Source of the DNA: Chitinophagaceae bacterium UBA3961
GTDB lineage: Bacteria > Bacteroidota > Bacteroidia > Chitinophagales > Chitinophagaceae
DNA length: 64,000 nt
Assembly: GCA_002385265.1 (NCBI GenBank)
Contig: DGDD01000300.1
Location: forward strand, 53,058 to 117,057
Reading direction: 5' to 3'
Part shown: positions 43,711 through 52,025 of the stretch, in pieces
Numbering within the stretch: position 1 is the stretch's first letter
Layout: the number at the start of each line of letters is the position of its first letter
Position numbers and translations under genes: made by a program
The notes under the pieces: generated by a model
Databases searched by the model: none
What the model was told of the DNA's origin: nothing
What the model saw: the letters and a program-made list of their open reading frames with translations, nothing else

Positions 43711-45032
43711 TAAGTAAACCCAAAACTGGCAAATGGTGCCCAGTAAATCGGATTTGGATTTTTAGCCTTTGATGATAATATTGCCTTTTGAAGCGCGCCT
43801 GCAGGAAAGTACAAACTCGGTTGTTGCAGTTGTTTGATAAATTCAATCATAAGCTCTTTGGTTTTTTCATCGTCTACGCTCCATAAACTTAATATCACAT
43901 CCTTTACTCCGGCTTTGAAGAATGCCCTCCCAATTCCAATAAATCCGCCTGAATACACTTTCCCGTATCCGGTTTGGCAAGCACTGAGTATTGCTAATGA
44001 AGCTTTCAGTCTTAGATTTTGGATACTTCTTGCTCTCCACAAACCATCGGGATATGAGTTACTTGGCGCAAACGCGAGGAAACTTCCATCTAATAACTTA
44101 TCGAAGTCAAAATAGCCATGTGTTGCAAAATAGAGAAGATCGGCTTTTTTACTTAATTCAATTATAGTATCTACGGTTGCCAGTTTTCCTACAATGGCAG
44201 TGGTTCCTAGAAGCGAACTAATTTCTCTGGCTTCCTGTTCTGCTGCGGGTAGTGGAACTAATCGTAGGTCAAGATTCTGAGAAAATTGAGGATTTCCCAC
44301 TACCAAAGGATTTTTTTGAGACAAGGATCTCGGCGTCCCCAAGTTCATTTCATCATCAATAAATTGACTTACTTGGCATAAATGCGGTACAAAACTGTAC
44401 GACAGCCTGTCTACTAAGTATACCCCTTGTTCAAATGGTTGAAGTATATGAAAAGGAATTTGCCCAATATTGAACTCCGGAATTATTAGTAGATGTTCAA
44501 CTTTTTCTAAGCCTATCCTAAACTCTTTTGGTAGCAGAATATTGGTTGCTTTTTGAATCGTTTTAGTTAAACTTGGTTTTGCTTCTTTTGAAGGCGTGCC
44601 AAGCACCGCGCCTCTGCTAATAATGGCCTTGTCAAGGCTGCGTCTGTCTACTTCTAAACTTCGTCTAATGTCAAACTCAAGTTGCACAAGGCTGTCTGTG
44701 GGGAATGCAATGTCTTTTTCTATAAAGCTATGTTTGTTAATAAACCAAGTACGCAAACTGTCGTTCTCAACACTGTAGAAAAGAAGGCCAATTTTTCCGG
44801 ATTGTTCTCCATAGGCTTCTAAAAGTTTATAGACTTCCGTAAAGTAGTTTGTATTTACATCATAACTACACGCGAAACTGGCCCCTCTCTTCTGATAGAG
44901 ATCTTCGAGTTTGGTGATGCTTTTACCATAGTAGCCATTGAATCGCTTCATCTTTTCTCTAAATTCCGTATTCACCTGACAGTGAGTTACGGTATGAATT
45001 AAAAAACAGAGGAGCAGAATGGAATACTTCAA
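43707..45032 (-). CDS. CHAT-domain (caspase-like) protein
   Basis: A 441-residue protein with a signal-like N-terminus (MKYSILLLCFLIHTVTHCQ). Residues ~40-150 are a helical region with no clear TPR array. The C-terminal ~290 residues are a CHAT domain: LIIPEFNIGQIPFHIL, catalytic His in LYFATHGYFDF, catalytic Cys in LAILSACQTGYGK, GIGRAFFKAGVKDVILSLWSV and YWAPFASFGF. Both catalytic residues are intact, so proteolysis is plausible. Most bacteroidotal CHAT proteins are longer and TPR-rich; this one is trimmed. It follows the RDD membrane protein by 9 nt. Confidence 0.85.
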   Translation of the reverse strand: MKYSILLLCFLIHTVTHCQVNTEFREKMKRFNGYYGKSITKLEDLYQKRGASFACSYDVNTNYFTEVYKLLEAYGEQSGKIGLLFYSVENDSLRTWFINKHSFIEKDIAFPTDSLVQLEFDIRRSLEVDRRSLDKAIISRGAVLGTPSKEAKPSLTKTIQKATNILLPKEFRIGLEKVEHLLIIPEFNIGQIPFHILQPFEQGVYLVDRLSYSFVPHLCQVSQFIDDEMNLGTPRSLSQKNPLVVGNPQFSQNLDLRLVPLPAAEQEAREISSLLGTTAIVGKLATVDTIIELSKKADLLYFATHGYFDFDKLLDGSFLAFAPSNSYPDGLWRARSIQNLRLKASLAILSACQTGYGKVYSGGFIGIGRAFFKAGVKDVILSLWSVDDEKTKELMIEFIKQLQQPSLYFPAGALQKAILSSKAKNPNPIYWAPFASFGFTY

Positions 45033-45041
45033 AGCGATGGG

Positions 45042-45488
45042 TTAGTTTTTTGGTTTTACTACTTTAGTGCCGGTCCATTTGTCGTGCCACATTTCATTTT
45101 CATCGAAAAAAATGCTAACGAACTCGAGTGGAATCAATCTTACCAAACTCCGTTTAAAACAATCGATTAGCGTAAGTTCCGAGCCTTCTATAGTAACAGC
45201 TTTAGTTCTCGTGATCATTTTTCCGAAGGTTCTCCCGCCAAAGCTTGCTTCTAGTAGCGTATAATAAGAGATATAGACAAATAAGGTAATGCCGTAAAAG
45301 GTTGCATTGTCCGGTTCACCTGAATTAGTTAGTGTTACCGATTCGGAAATCAGTATAAATACCCAAACAATCACGAGAATGATGTTTACTAAAAACAAGT
45401 CGATGATAAAATTTAGAAATCGACTTACCATTGGTGCAATGGGGTCCTCGAATTGTTTCTCAAATTCTTTTAGAAGGTCTTGCTGCAT
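45042..45488 (-). CDS. RDD-family membrane protein
   Basis: A 148-residue protein. ATG 45488 gives MQQDLLKEFEKQFEDP; a longer frame begins at 45521. RDD signature residues appear in the first TM region (RFLNFIIDLFLVN) with a second TM at about 68-95 (FYGITLFVYISYYTLLE) followed by GGRTFGKMITRTKAV, the family motif. Three membrane helices in all. Function of RDD proteins is poorly known. Its stop is 9 nt before the CHAT start and its start is ~50 nt after obgE, so obgE, RDD and CHAT may form one leftward transcript. Confidence 0.85.
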   Translation of the reverse strand: MQQDLLKEFEKQFEDPIAPMVSRFLNFIIDLFLVNIILVIVWVFILISESVTLTNSGEPDNATFYGITLFVYISYYTLLEASFGGRTFGKMITRTKAVTIEGSELTLIDCFKRSLVRLIPLEFVSIFFDENEMWHDKWTGTKVVKPKN

Positions 45489-45539
45489 ATCAGAGAATAT
45501 CGTTAACAATATAGGAAACAATAATCGCTTCTGCTAGTA

Positions 45540-46541
45540 CTAGGCCTCTAAGTCTTTATTGAGTGCAATCCACAGGGCATCTTTTAGTTGTTGGATGCCT
45601 TTCTGAGTCATTGAAGAAAAGAAGATTACGGGAAGCTCTGAAGGTAATTCCTTACGGATGGCGTCCATTAATTCTTGGTCCAGCATATCGCTTTTACTTA
45701 CTCCAATTACGAATTGCTTATGGAGTAATTCTTCGTTGTATTCCTTAAGCTCGTTGTGTAAGATGTCGAATTCCTTTTTATGATCATTGCTATCGGCCGG
45801 AATTACGAATAGCAATACGGGGTTACGTTCAATATGACGTAAGAATCGATGACCAAGTCCTTTTCCTTCTGCCGCGCCTTCGATGATTCCGGGTAAATCG
45901 GCCATACAGAAACTTTTGTTTTCTCTATGAGCTACCATACCCAATTGGGGCACCAAGGTAGTAAAAGCGTAATCTGCAATTTTGGGTTTTGCAGCCGATA
46001 CAACCGAAAGCAATGTACTTTTTCCGGCATTGGGGAATCCTACTAAACCCACATCCGCCAAAACTTTCAACTCTAAAACTTTCCAGCATTCCTGGCCGGG
46101 TTCGCCCGGTTGGGCATGTTCAGGTGCCTGGTTGGTGGCTGTTGCAAAATGAGCATTTCCCAATCCGCCTCTTCCCCCTTTGATCCAAATTACCTCCTGA
46201 CCATCTTCCAATATCTCTGCTTCCTGGATGCCTGTTTCCTCGTCTATAGCCACAGTACCCAAGGGTACTTCAATAATGATGTCTTTGCCGTTTCTACCGG
46301 TACAATTGTTTCCACTGCCTCCTTCGCCGTTCTCTGCCAGTACGTTTTTCATGTAACGCAGGTGGAGTAAGGTCCACACGTGTTTGCTGCCTCGTAAAAT
46401 GATATGACCACCTCTTCCGCCATCGCCACCATCAGGGCCTGCTTGAGGGTTGAATTTGGTGCGCGCGAAATGCTTACAGCCGGCACCACCATGACCACTT
46501 CTGCAAAAAATCCTGATATAATCGATAAAATTCTTGTCCAT
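45540..46541 (-). CDS. obgE: Obg-family GTPase (ObgE/CgtA)
   Basis: A 333-residue ribosome-assembly GTPase. ATG 46541 (MDKNFIDYIRIFCRSG) is chosen because a TATCTTTG box lies 7 nt upstream; the longer frame from 46586 would run through it. N-terminal Obg fold has the Gly-rich PDGGDGGRGGHI. GTPase motifs: G1 GFPNAGKST, G2 region FTTLVPQLG, G3 ADLPGI, G4 GVSKSD. It acts in 50S maturation and stress control. It heads the leftward obgE-RDD-CHAT group. Confidence 0.95.
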   Translation of the reverse strand: MDKNFIDYIRIFCRSGHGGAGCKHFARTKFNPQAGPDGGDGGRGGHIILRGSKHVWTLLHLRYMKNVLAENGEGGSGNNCTGRNGKDIIIEVPLGTVAIDEETGIQEAEILEDGQEVIWIKGGRGGLGNAHFATATNQAPEHAQPGEPGQECWKVLELKVLADVGLVGFPNAGKSTLLSVVSAAKPKIADYAFTTLVPQLGMVAHRENKSFCMADLPGIIEGAAEGKGLGHRFLRHIERNPVLLFVIPADSNDHKKEFDILHNELKEYNEELLHKQFVIGVSKSDMLDQELMDAIRKELPSELPVIFFSSMTQKGIQQLKDALWIALNKDLEA

Positions 46542-46548
46542 GAGCCTG

Positions 46549-46556
46549 CAAAGATA
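46549..46556 (-). promoter_or_regulatory. obgE -7 promoter box
   Basis: TATCTTTG on the minus strand fits TAnnTTTG. It is 7 nt upstream of the ATG, with TTTC at the expected -33 place (46577-46580) after a 20-nt spacer. Confidence 0.65.
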
Positions 46557-46633
46557 GCTCTTTCGAAGCCCTTTCCGAAATACCACTATCCGAAGCCCTT
46601 AACTACACTGTAATAAATATAATTTCAGAAAAA

Positions 46634-46665
46634 TTTGAAAGTTCAGAATATGCGACATATCTTTG
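46634..46665 (+). promoter_or_regulatory. promoter of the tandem membrane-protein genes
   Basis: TTTG (46634-46637), a 20-nt spacer and TATCTTTG (46658-46665) give a full Bacteroidota consensus promoter. The ATG at 46687 lies 21 nt downstream. It diverges from the obgE promoter. Confidence 0.8.
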
Positions 46666-46686
46666 ACTTGTCAAAAGCAAAGAACC

Positions 46687-47037
46687 ATGAATACACTTGC
46701 TTATATCGTATACCTCTGGTTCACCTTTACGATCACAGTACTGGTAGGTCGGAGGTTTTACAAAAATGGCCGCCTTTTCATCTTGAATTTGGCGAAAGAA
46801 GAAGCGCTCACCGATTCTATAAATAAGCTGCTGCTAGTGGGGTACTATCTTTTGAATTTGGGATATGCAGCACTCATATTAAAAGGCTGGGAGCCGATTG
46901 AAACAAAAGCTCAGTTAACGGAGGTCATCATTTCTAAAACAGGTCGTATTATTCTCATCCTCGCAGTCATTCATTATTTCAACATGATTGCGATCTATTT
47001 CGGAGTAAGGAAACAATTATCTATTCATCATAAATAA
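46687..47037 (+). CDS. three-TM hypothetical membrane protein, paralogue 1
   Basis: A 116-residue membrane protein from ATG 46687, the ATG nearest the consensus promoter. TM helices are at about residues 5-22, 48-66 and 83-106. It shares a pattern with the next gene: a YYLLNLGYA block after an E-rich cytoplasmic loop, then T-K-x-x-L, an IxxKxG segment and a terminal FGVRK/FRGRRK. No family name is recognised. It may form a membrane complex with its neighbour (inference). Confidence 0.65.
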   Translation: MNTLAYIVYLWFTFTITVLVGRRFYKNGRLFILNLAKEEALTDSINKLLLVGYYLLNLGYAALILKGWEPIETKAQLTEVIISKTGRIILILAVIHYFNMIAIYFGVRKQLSIHHK

Positions 47038-47044
47038 CAAGGTT

Positions 47045-47437
47045 ATGAACACGAACTTAAACTTCACAGCGTATTTAATTTATCTTCCTTTGGTCATCGT
47101 TCTTACTTGGTATGTTGCCTACACGCTTTTCAAACACAGTCAGGTTTTTATGAACGATATATTTAGTGGAAAAGAAGCCATTGCGAAAGCTACCAATCGA
47201 TTAATGGAAACCGGTTTCTATTTGCTGAATTTGGGCTATGCTTTTATGATAATGGAAGTTTATACCACCATTCAAACCAAACAGTCATTACTAGAAATTC
47301 TATCTAATAAAATCGGCGGTTTTTGTATTTATCTAGGAATCATGTTGTTTTTCAATTTGTACCTGTTCTTCAGAGGCAGAAGAAAAGCGAGAGAAAGAGC
47401 AAGACTATTGCAAGTGAATGCTTCTGAATTGAAGTAA
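47045..47437 (+). CDS. three-TM hypothetical membrane protein, paralogue 2
   Basis: A 130-residue membrane protein 7 nt downstream of its paralogue. TM helices are near residues 8-27, 57-76 and 90-113. Shared landmarks are GFYLLNLGYAFMIM, TIQTKQSLLEILSNKIGG and FRGRRKARERARLL. The basic C-terminal tail is longer than in paralogue 1. Function is unknown; the tandem and the similarity point to local duplication. A strong terminator follows. Confidence 0.65.
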   Translation: MNTNLNFTAYLIYLPLVIVLTWYVAYTLFKHSQVFMNDIFSGKEAIAKATNRLMETGFYLLNLGYAFMIMEVYTTIQTKQSLLEILSNKIGGFCIYLGIMLFFNLYLFFRGRRKARERARLLQVNASELK

Positions 47438-47463
47438 ACGGTCTTAGTGTTGTTGTGTATTTT

Positions 47464-47502
47464 GTTCGGCTGTTTTGGTTTCCAAAATAGCCGAACTTTT
47501 TT
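47464..47502 (+). terminator. intrinsic terminator after the tandem membrane genes
   Basis: A perfect 15-bp stem (47464-47478 with 47482-47496) with a 3-nt loop, then six T. It is 26 nt downstream of the second gene. Confidence 0.9.
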
Positions 47503-47552
47503 ATTCTGGAGCGAAGCGACAAACTAAAGAACTTAATTACTTAATAACTCAA

Positions 47553-48137
47553 CTACTTTCTCCTCGGCCTGTATTTTCCTTCTTTCACCAAATGCAATTC
47601 GGTAGGTGCTAAGAGTGGTTCACATGCTTCCCAACCACTGCTTAAGTTTTTTGGAAGTTGTTGGTACAAGGCAGTACCCTCTTTTTTCCAATCCATCATT
47701 TCGTCGCTCACTTCTTTTATGATTTTTGCAGGATTTCCCGCCACCAAACTTCGTTTGGGAATTTTCATGCCTTGCTTTACAAAGCTCAGCGCCCCTACTA
47801 TGCATTCTTCTTCCAGTTCTACTTCATCCATTATAACTGCATTCATGCCTATTAAACAATGTGACCCAATAATGGCTCCGTGAATAATGGCACCATGTCC
47901 AATATGCGCTCCATGCTTTAACACAACTTGTACACCCGGAAACATATGAATGGTACAATTCTCCTGAACATTGCAACCGTCTTCAATGATAATTTGACCC
48001 CAATCGCCTCGAATGGCTGCACCGGGTCCAATATAACAGTCCTTCCCAATGATTACATTTCCGGTCACCGCAGCTTGGGGATGCACAAAACTGTTGGGAT
48101 GAACTACAGGTTTAATTCCTTCGAACGAATAAAACAT
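47553..48137 (-). CDS. paaY: hexapeptide-repeat acyl-CoA-thioesterase-like protein PaaY
   Basis: A 194-residue left-handed beta-helix protein of the gamma-carbonic-anhydrase/PaaY group. Hexapeptide repeats run from about residue 15 to 150. Metal-ligand His residues appear in HMFPGVQ and in HIGHGAIIHG. PaaY hydrolyses stalled ring-hydroxylated CoA thioesters in phenylacetate degradation; a carbonic-anhydrase activity is the alternative. Its place as the last gene, 9 nt after paaI, in a paa operon supports PaaY. Confidence 0.88.
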   Translation of the reverse strand: MFYSFEGIKPVVHPNSFVHPQAAVTGNVIIGKDCYIGPGAAIRGDWGQIIIEDGCNVQENCTIHMFPGVQVVLKHGAHIGHGAIIHGAIIGSHCLIGMNAVIMDEVELEEECIVGALSFVKQGMKIPKRSLVAGNPAKIIKEVSDEMMDWKKEGTALYQQLPKNLSSGWEACEPLLAPTELHLVKEGKYRPRRK

Positions 48138-48146
48138 GGATTTGTA

Positions 48147-48581
48147 TTATAGTGAACCGGAATCAATCAGTTTTTTCGATGTTCTAAAGCAAGTTCCTTT
48201 GAACAAGGCCACTTGAACATCTTCTTGATTGGTGATCGTAATTACATAGACTCCGGTGCTTCTTCCATTGTGAATTTCCTTTGCTTCTGCTTTCAATACA
48301 TCCCCTACATGAATTGTTTTTGTAAAGGTGATAGAGCAATCCAATGCCACAGATAAGTTGTTACGATTGTTACATGCAAAAGCAAAGGCACTGTCGGCTA
48401 GTGAAAAAGGAATCCCACCGTGTATAATGCCAAAACCGTTCGCCATTTCAGCCCGAACAGCCATTTTTACCAAACTATATCCTTCTTTTATTTCGAGAAT
48501 TTCGATGCCTAACCATTGGCTAAATACATCTTGACTGGCCATGTGTTTTACCACATCTATCGCTAATACATCGTTGCTCAT
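48147..48581 (-). CDS. paaI: hydroxyphenylacetyl-CoA thioesterase PaaI
   Basis: A 144-residue hotdog-fold thioesterase with the PaaI pattern: EMANGFGIIHGGIPFSLADSAFAFA, the segment that carries the catalytic Asp on the central helix (LADSAF), and ALDCSITFTKTI. It releases CoA from dead-end hydroxyphenylacetyl-CoA. It is 25 nt after paaG and 9 nt before paaY in one transcription unit. Confidence 0.9.
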   Translation of the reverse strand: MSNDVLAIDVVKHMASQDVFSQWLGIEILEIKEGYSLVKMAVRAEMANGFGIIHGGIPFSLADSAFAFACNNRNNLSVALDCSITFTKTIHVGDVLKAEAKEIHNGRSTGVYVITITNQEDVQVALFKGTCFRTSKKLIDSGSL

Positions 48582-48606
48582 GTTGTGTTTTTTATGGTGT
48601 TTAGGG

Positions 48607-49380
48607 TTACTTGCCTTTGAATTCTGGTTTTCTGCCTTCTAAGAATGCAGCTACACCTTCTTTAAAATCTTCACTGTTGGCCGCTTCTTGTTGCAATCGG
48701 TCTTCTAATTCTAATTGTGATTCCAAATCATTTCTCACCGAACCTGCCAAGGCTTGTTTAATCAAGCCCAACGCTTTGGTTGGCATTTCACGCAATTGTT
48801 GCGCTAGTTTTTCAACCTCAGATTCAAAACTATCCGCAGCCACTGTTTTATAGATCATACCCCATGCTTCGGCATCTTTCGCGCTAATTTTTTCACCGGT
48901 AAACATGATGGCTTTTGCTTTCTGCATTCCAATCAATCTCGGTAAAACATATGTGCCGCCACTGTCCGGTATCAATCCAATTTTTGAGAAGGCTTGTACA
49001 AAAGATGCCGACTCACTTGCAACAACTATGTCACAGTTCAATGCAATATTTGCTCCCGCTCCTGCAGCTACTCCATTTACGGCAGCAATTACAGGCTTTT
49101 TCAAATAGTTGATCGCCTGTACAATTGGATTGTAATAGTCGCTCAACTGTGTTTCCATCATTGCAATACCGAGTTCTTTTACTTCTGCCAGATCTTGCCC
49201 TGAACAAAAGCCTCTTCCTCTTCCACTAATAATTACCACACGCACATCTTCATTTGCACAACGTTCCAAGGCCTCTAATAAACGAGTGGCCATTTCACGA
49301 GTGAAAGCATTTAAGGTTTCGGGCCTGTTTAAAAAAATACGGGCAATACCTTGATCAATAGATAATTCTATACTATTCAT
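48607..49380 (-). CDS. paaG: 2-(1,2-epoxy-1,2-dihydrophenyl)acetyl-CoA isomerase
   Basis: A 257-residue crotonase-fold enzyme that isomerises the ring epoxide to oxepin-CoA. Oxyanion-hole segments are GFCSGQDLAE and NGVAAGAGANIALNCD; the Asp in LIPDSGGTYVLP is the catalytic acid expected for PaaG. It lies between paaD (30 nt gap) and paaI, as expected from the pathway. Confidence 0.92.
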   Translation of the reverse strand: MNSIELSIDQGIARIFLNRPETLNAFTREMATRLLEALERCANEDVRVVIISGRGRGFCSGQDLAEVKELGIAMMETQLSDYYNPIVQAINYLKKPVIAAVNGVAAGAGANIALNCDIVVASESASFVQAFSKIGLIPDSGGTYVLPRLIGMQKAKAIMFTGEKISAKDAEAWGMIYKTVAADSFESEVEKLAQQLREMPTKALGLIKQALAGSVRNDLESQLELEDRLQQEAANSEDFKEGVAAFLEGRKPEFKGK

Positions 49381-49410
49381 AATGCTGCTTACTTAAATGT
49401 ACGCCATTTT

Positions 49411-49869
49411 TTAATGGCACTTGAAATAATCGAAAGGCTCATGGCAGTCTAAGCACTTGTAAAGTGCCTTGCACGCGGTAGATCCAAACAAACTTATTTG
49501 TTCGGTGTGATACGATTTGCATTGCGGACATTGTATCGGAGCTTCACTTTTTACCGGAGGAGCAATGCCGTATTCTTGAAGTTTCTTTCTTCCTTCTGCA
49601 GTGATCCAATCTGTTGTCCAAGCGGGTACTAATACCTGTTTGATGGTCACTTTCGGAAATCCAAGTTCTATCAATTTCAGTCGAATGGAACTGGCTATAA
49701 CATCCATTGCTGGACATGCGGTATAAGTAGGGGTGATGGTGATTTCCAATTGATCACCGAACTGTTCTATTTTCCTTACAATGCCCATGTCCATAATACT
49801 GAGAACCGGAATCTCTGGATCGGTAATAGAACGAAGTTCTTTTTCAATATCTACGCCTTGAACTACCAT
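49411..49869 (-). CDS. paaD: phenylacetate-CoA oxygenase maturation subunit PaaD
   Basis: A 152-residue MIP18/DUF59-type protein with the conserved DPEIPVLSIMDMG and TPTYTACPAMDVI blocks, followed by a C-terminal zinc-ribbon-like part with paired Cys (CPQCKSYHTEQ ... CLDCHEPF). PaaD is thought to help assemble the diiron or Fe-S centres of the oxygenase. The start overlaps the end of paaC by 7 nt (translational coupling). The symbol paaJ is used for this protein in some genomes. Confidence 0.9.
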   Translation of the reverse strand: MVVQGVDIEKELRSITDPEIPVLSIMDMGIVRKIEQFGDQLEITITPTYTACPAMDVIASSIRLKLIELGFPKVTIKQVLVPAWTTDWITAEGRKKLQEYGIAPPVKSEAPIQCPQCKSYHTEQISLFGSTACKALYKCLDCHEPFDYFKCH

Positions 49870-50600
49870 TGCGAATTGGGATAAGTGCGTTGCATGTATT
49901 GCATCTCTGCTAAAAGACGACCCATATGTTCCGTATGAATCCCCGATTTGCCTCCCTGATGCATAAACGTTTTCTCGGGCATTAGTAGCGTAGCTTCTTG
50001 TAAAGTAGCTTCAACGGCTTCATGCCATTTTGTATAAATGTCCGTAAGAAGGGTTCCTATGATGCTTGTTTCGTAGTCAGTGGCTTTGAAGAGTTCGCCG
50101 GTGTAGCCCCACCAATCAGTAAGGGCATATTGGATGCGTTCATGACTTTCCGTAGTTCCATCTCCCAAACGAATAACCCAGTCTCTACTCCAAGTAACGT
50201 GATAGTCTACTTCTTTTTTCGTTTTTTGAGCAATGGCAGCAATTTGTGGATCACTATGCCTGCTTAATTGCTCAAATAATAATTGTTGGTATTGACTAAA
50301 GAAGTATTGCCTTAATGTAGTATAGGACCAATCGTTAACGGGAAGTTCAACCAATAGTACATTGTTGAATTCACGCTCAGTTCTTAAGAAGGCCAGTTTG
50401 TCTTCATCGGTATCTCCGATCAATTCCGCAGCATATTGATAAAACAAACGAGCCTGGCCAATAAGGTCTAGCGAAATATTGGTAATGGCAATGTCTTGTT
50501 CTAAAACCGGGCCGTGACCACACCATTCGGCGTTTCGTTGCCCCAGAATCAAAGCATTGTCGGCGGTAGCTAAGCAGTATCGTATTAAATCTTGACTCAT
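49863..50600 (-). CDS. paaC: phenylacetate-CoA oxygenase structural subunit PaaC
   Basis: A 245-residue ferritin-like helical protein, the structural non-catalytic partner of PaaA. Family features: DNALILGQRNAEWCGHGP near the N-terminus, AFLRTEREFNNVLLVE, and YHVTWSRDWVIRLGDGT. The two proteins form the (PaaAC)2 core of the epoxidase. It is 9 nt after paaB and overlaps paaD by 7 nt. Confidence 0.93.
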   Translation of the reverse strand: MSQDLIRYCLATADNALILGQRNAEWCGHGPVLEQDIAITNISLDLIGQARLFYQYAAELIGDTDEDKLAFLRTEREFNNVLLVELPVNDWSYTTLRQYFFSQYQQLLFEQLSRHSDPQIAAIAQKTKKEVDYHVTWSRDWVIRLGDGTTESHERIQYALTDWWGYTGELFKATDYETSIIGTLLTDIYTKWHEAVEATLQEATLLMPEKTFMHQGGKSGIHTEHMGRLLAEMQYMQRTYPNSQW

Positions 50601-50609
50601 GTTCTTCTC

Positions 50610-50978
50610 CTACATATGGTTCAATTCATCCGGCAAATCATAAAATGTTGGATGACGGTATATCTTATCTTTTGCAGGTTCATAAAAACTACCAGCATCA
50701 TCGGGATTGCTAGCATGAATGTGTTTTGATTCTACTACCCAGATACTTACCCCTTCCATTCTTCTTGTATACACATCTCTAGCGTTCTCTATTGCCATTT
50801 GTGCATCAGCCGCGTGCAAACTTCCTACATGCTTGTGATCTAGACCCTGTTTGCTGCGAATGAATACTTCCCACAAAGGCCAATCGTTTTTGGAAGCAGC
50901 ATGATTTGATGTTTGATTTCCGGATCCTGCATCAGGAATGTCTCCGTAAAACTGTTTGATAATAAAAGAAGACTTCAT
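50610..50978 (-). CDS. paaB: phenylacetate-CoA oxygenase subunit PaaB
   Basis: A 122-residue PaaB-family subunit. The family core is WPLWEVFIRSKQGLDHKHVG, followed by SLHAADAQMAIENARDVYTRR and WVVESKHIHAS. PaaB bridges PaaAC heterodimers into the active hexamer. Lies 9 nt after paaA and 9 nt before paaC. Confidence 0.93.
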   Translation of the reverse strand: MKSSFIIKQFYGDIPDAGSGNQTSNHAASKNDWPLWEVFIRSKQGLDHKHVGSLHAADAQMAIENARDVYTRRMEGVSIWVVESKHIHASNPDDAGSFYEPAKDKIYRHPTFYDLPDELNHM

Positions 50979-50987
50979 AACAATTTT

Positions 50988-51935
50988 TTATGCTGCTTTA
51001 GTTTTTTCAAGATTCGCTTTTTTGTCGGCATGTGCTTTGGCTGCTTCTCTTACCCATGCGCCTTCATCCCAAGCTTTTTTTCTAGCTTCTAGGCGTTGTT
51101 TGTTGCAAGGACCGTTTCCTTTTACTACATTCCAAAACTCCTCCCAATTGATTTCTCCAAAATCATAATGTCCTTTTTCTTCGTTCCACTTTAAATTGGG
51201 ATCGGGTAAAGTCATGTCAAGAAACTTGATTTGTTGCGCAATCATGTCAACGAAATTCTGACGCAACTCGTCGTTCGATTTTCGTTTGATCTTCCACTTC
51301 ATGCTTTGATCGCTATTCGTACTTTCTGTGTCTTTTGGTCCAAACATCATCAGCGAAGGCCACCACCATCTATTGATCGCATCTTGGCACATGGCTTTCT
51401 GTTCCGCAGTTCCCTTACTGAGCGTAAGTAAGATCTCAAAACCCTGACGTTGATGAAAACTTTCTTCCTTACAAATTCTTACCATCGCTCTGGCATAAGG
51501 ACCATAAGAAGTACGGGTAAGCATTACCTGATTCATGATGGCTGCTCCGTCTACCAACCAACCGATGGCGCCCATATCGGCCCAAGTGAGTGTTGGATAG
51601 TTGAAGATCGAAGAATACTTTGCTTTTCCACTATGAAGATCATTGATGGTCTCTTCTCTAGAAATTCCCAGCGTTTCACAAGCCGAATACAGGTACAAAC
51701 CATGACCGGCCTCATCCTGAACTTTTGCCAACAAAATCGCCTTTCTTTTTAATGATGGCGCACGGCTGATCCAGTTCCCTTCCGGCAACATCCCCACTAT
51801 TTCACTATGTGCGTGCTGACTTATTTGACGAATATTCGTTTTTCTATAGGCTTCAGGCATCCAATCTTTCGGTTCGATCTTGATTTCCTGATCAATTTTG
51901 TCTTGAAAAGCCTTTTCTAACTGTTCCAGATTCAT
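50988..51935 (-). CDS. paaA: phenylacetate-CoA oxygenase catalytic subunit PaaA
   Basis: A 315-residue diiron subunit that epoxidises phenylacetyl-CoA. ATG 51935 ([15 protein letters not shown]) is the family-type start, and the -7-like box at 51952-51959 would sit inside the longer frame from 51971. Diiron ligands fall in [12 protein letters not shown] (Glu-x-x-His) and [13 protein letters not shown] (Glu-x-x-His). The Pro-Asp segment and Trp-rich region [12 protein letters not shown] are typical. It may have its own promoter with an operator-like palindrome, despite the paaE gene only 90 bp upstream. Confidence 0.95.
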   Translation of the reverse strand: MNLEQLEKAFQDKIDQEIKIEPKDWMPEAYRKTNIRQISQHAHSEIVGMLPEGNWISRAPSLKRKAILLAKVQDEAGHGLYLYSACETLGISREETINDLHSGKAKYSSIFNYPTLTWADMGAIGWLVDGAAIMNQVMLTRTSYGPYARAMVRICKEESFHQRQGFEILLTLSKGTAEQKAMCQDAINRWWWPSLMMFGPKDTESTNSDQSMKWKIKRKSNDELRQNFVDMIAQQIKFLDMTLPDPNLKWNEEKGHYDFGEINWEEFWNVVKGNGPCNKQRLEARKKAWDEGAWVREAAKAHADKKANLEKTKAA

Positions 51936-51951
51936 AATTGCAAGCTTTGAA

Positions 51952-51992
51952 TAAAGATACAAGTAAAACACAGAAATGCTAACGATTGTTAA
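51952..51992 (-). promoter_or_regulatory. putative paaA promoter with TetR-type operator
   Basis: TATCTTTA on the minus strand (51959-51952) is one base off TAnnTTTG. Twenty nt upstream a pseudo-palindrome CTAACGATTGTTAA (51979-51992) covers the -33 place. A related CTAACAGTCATTTG lies at the same kind of site in front of the TetR gene. Confidence 0.5.
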
Positions 51993-52025
51993 CTTTTAAG
52001 GCGATAAATTATTGTGAAAGACCAA

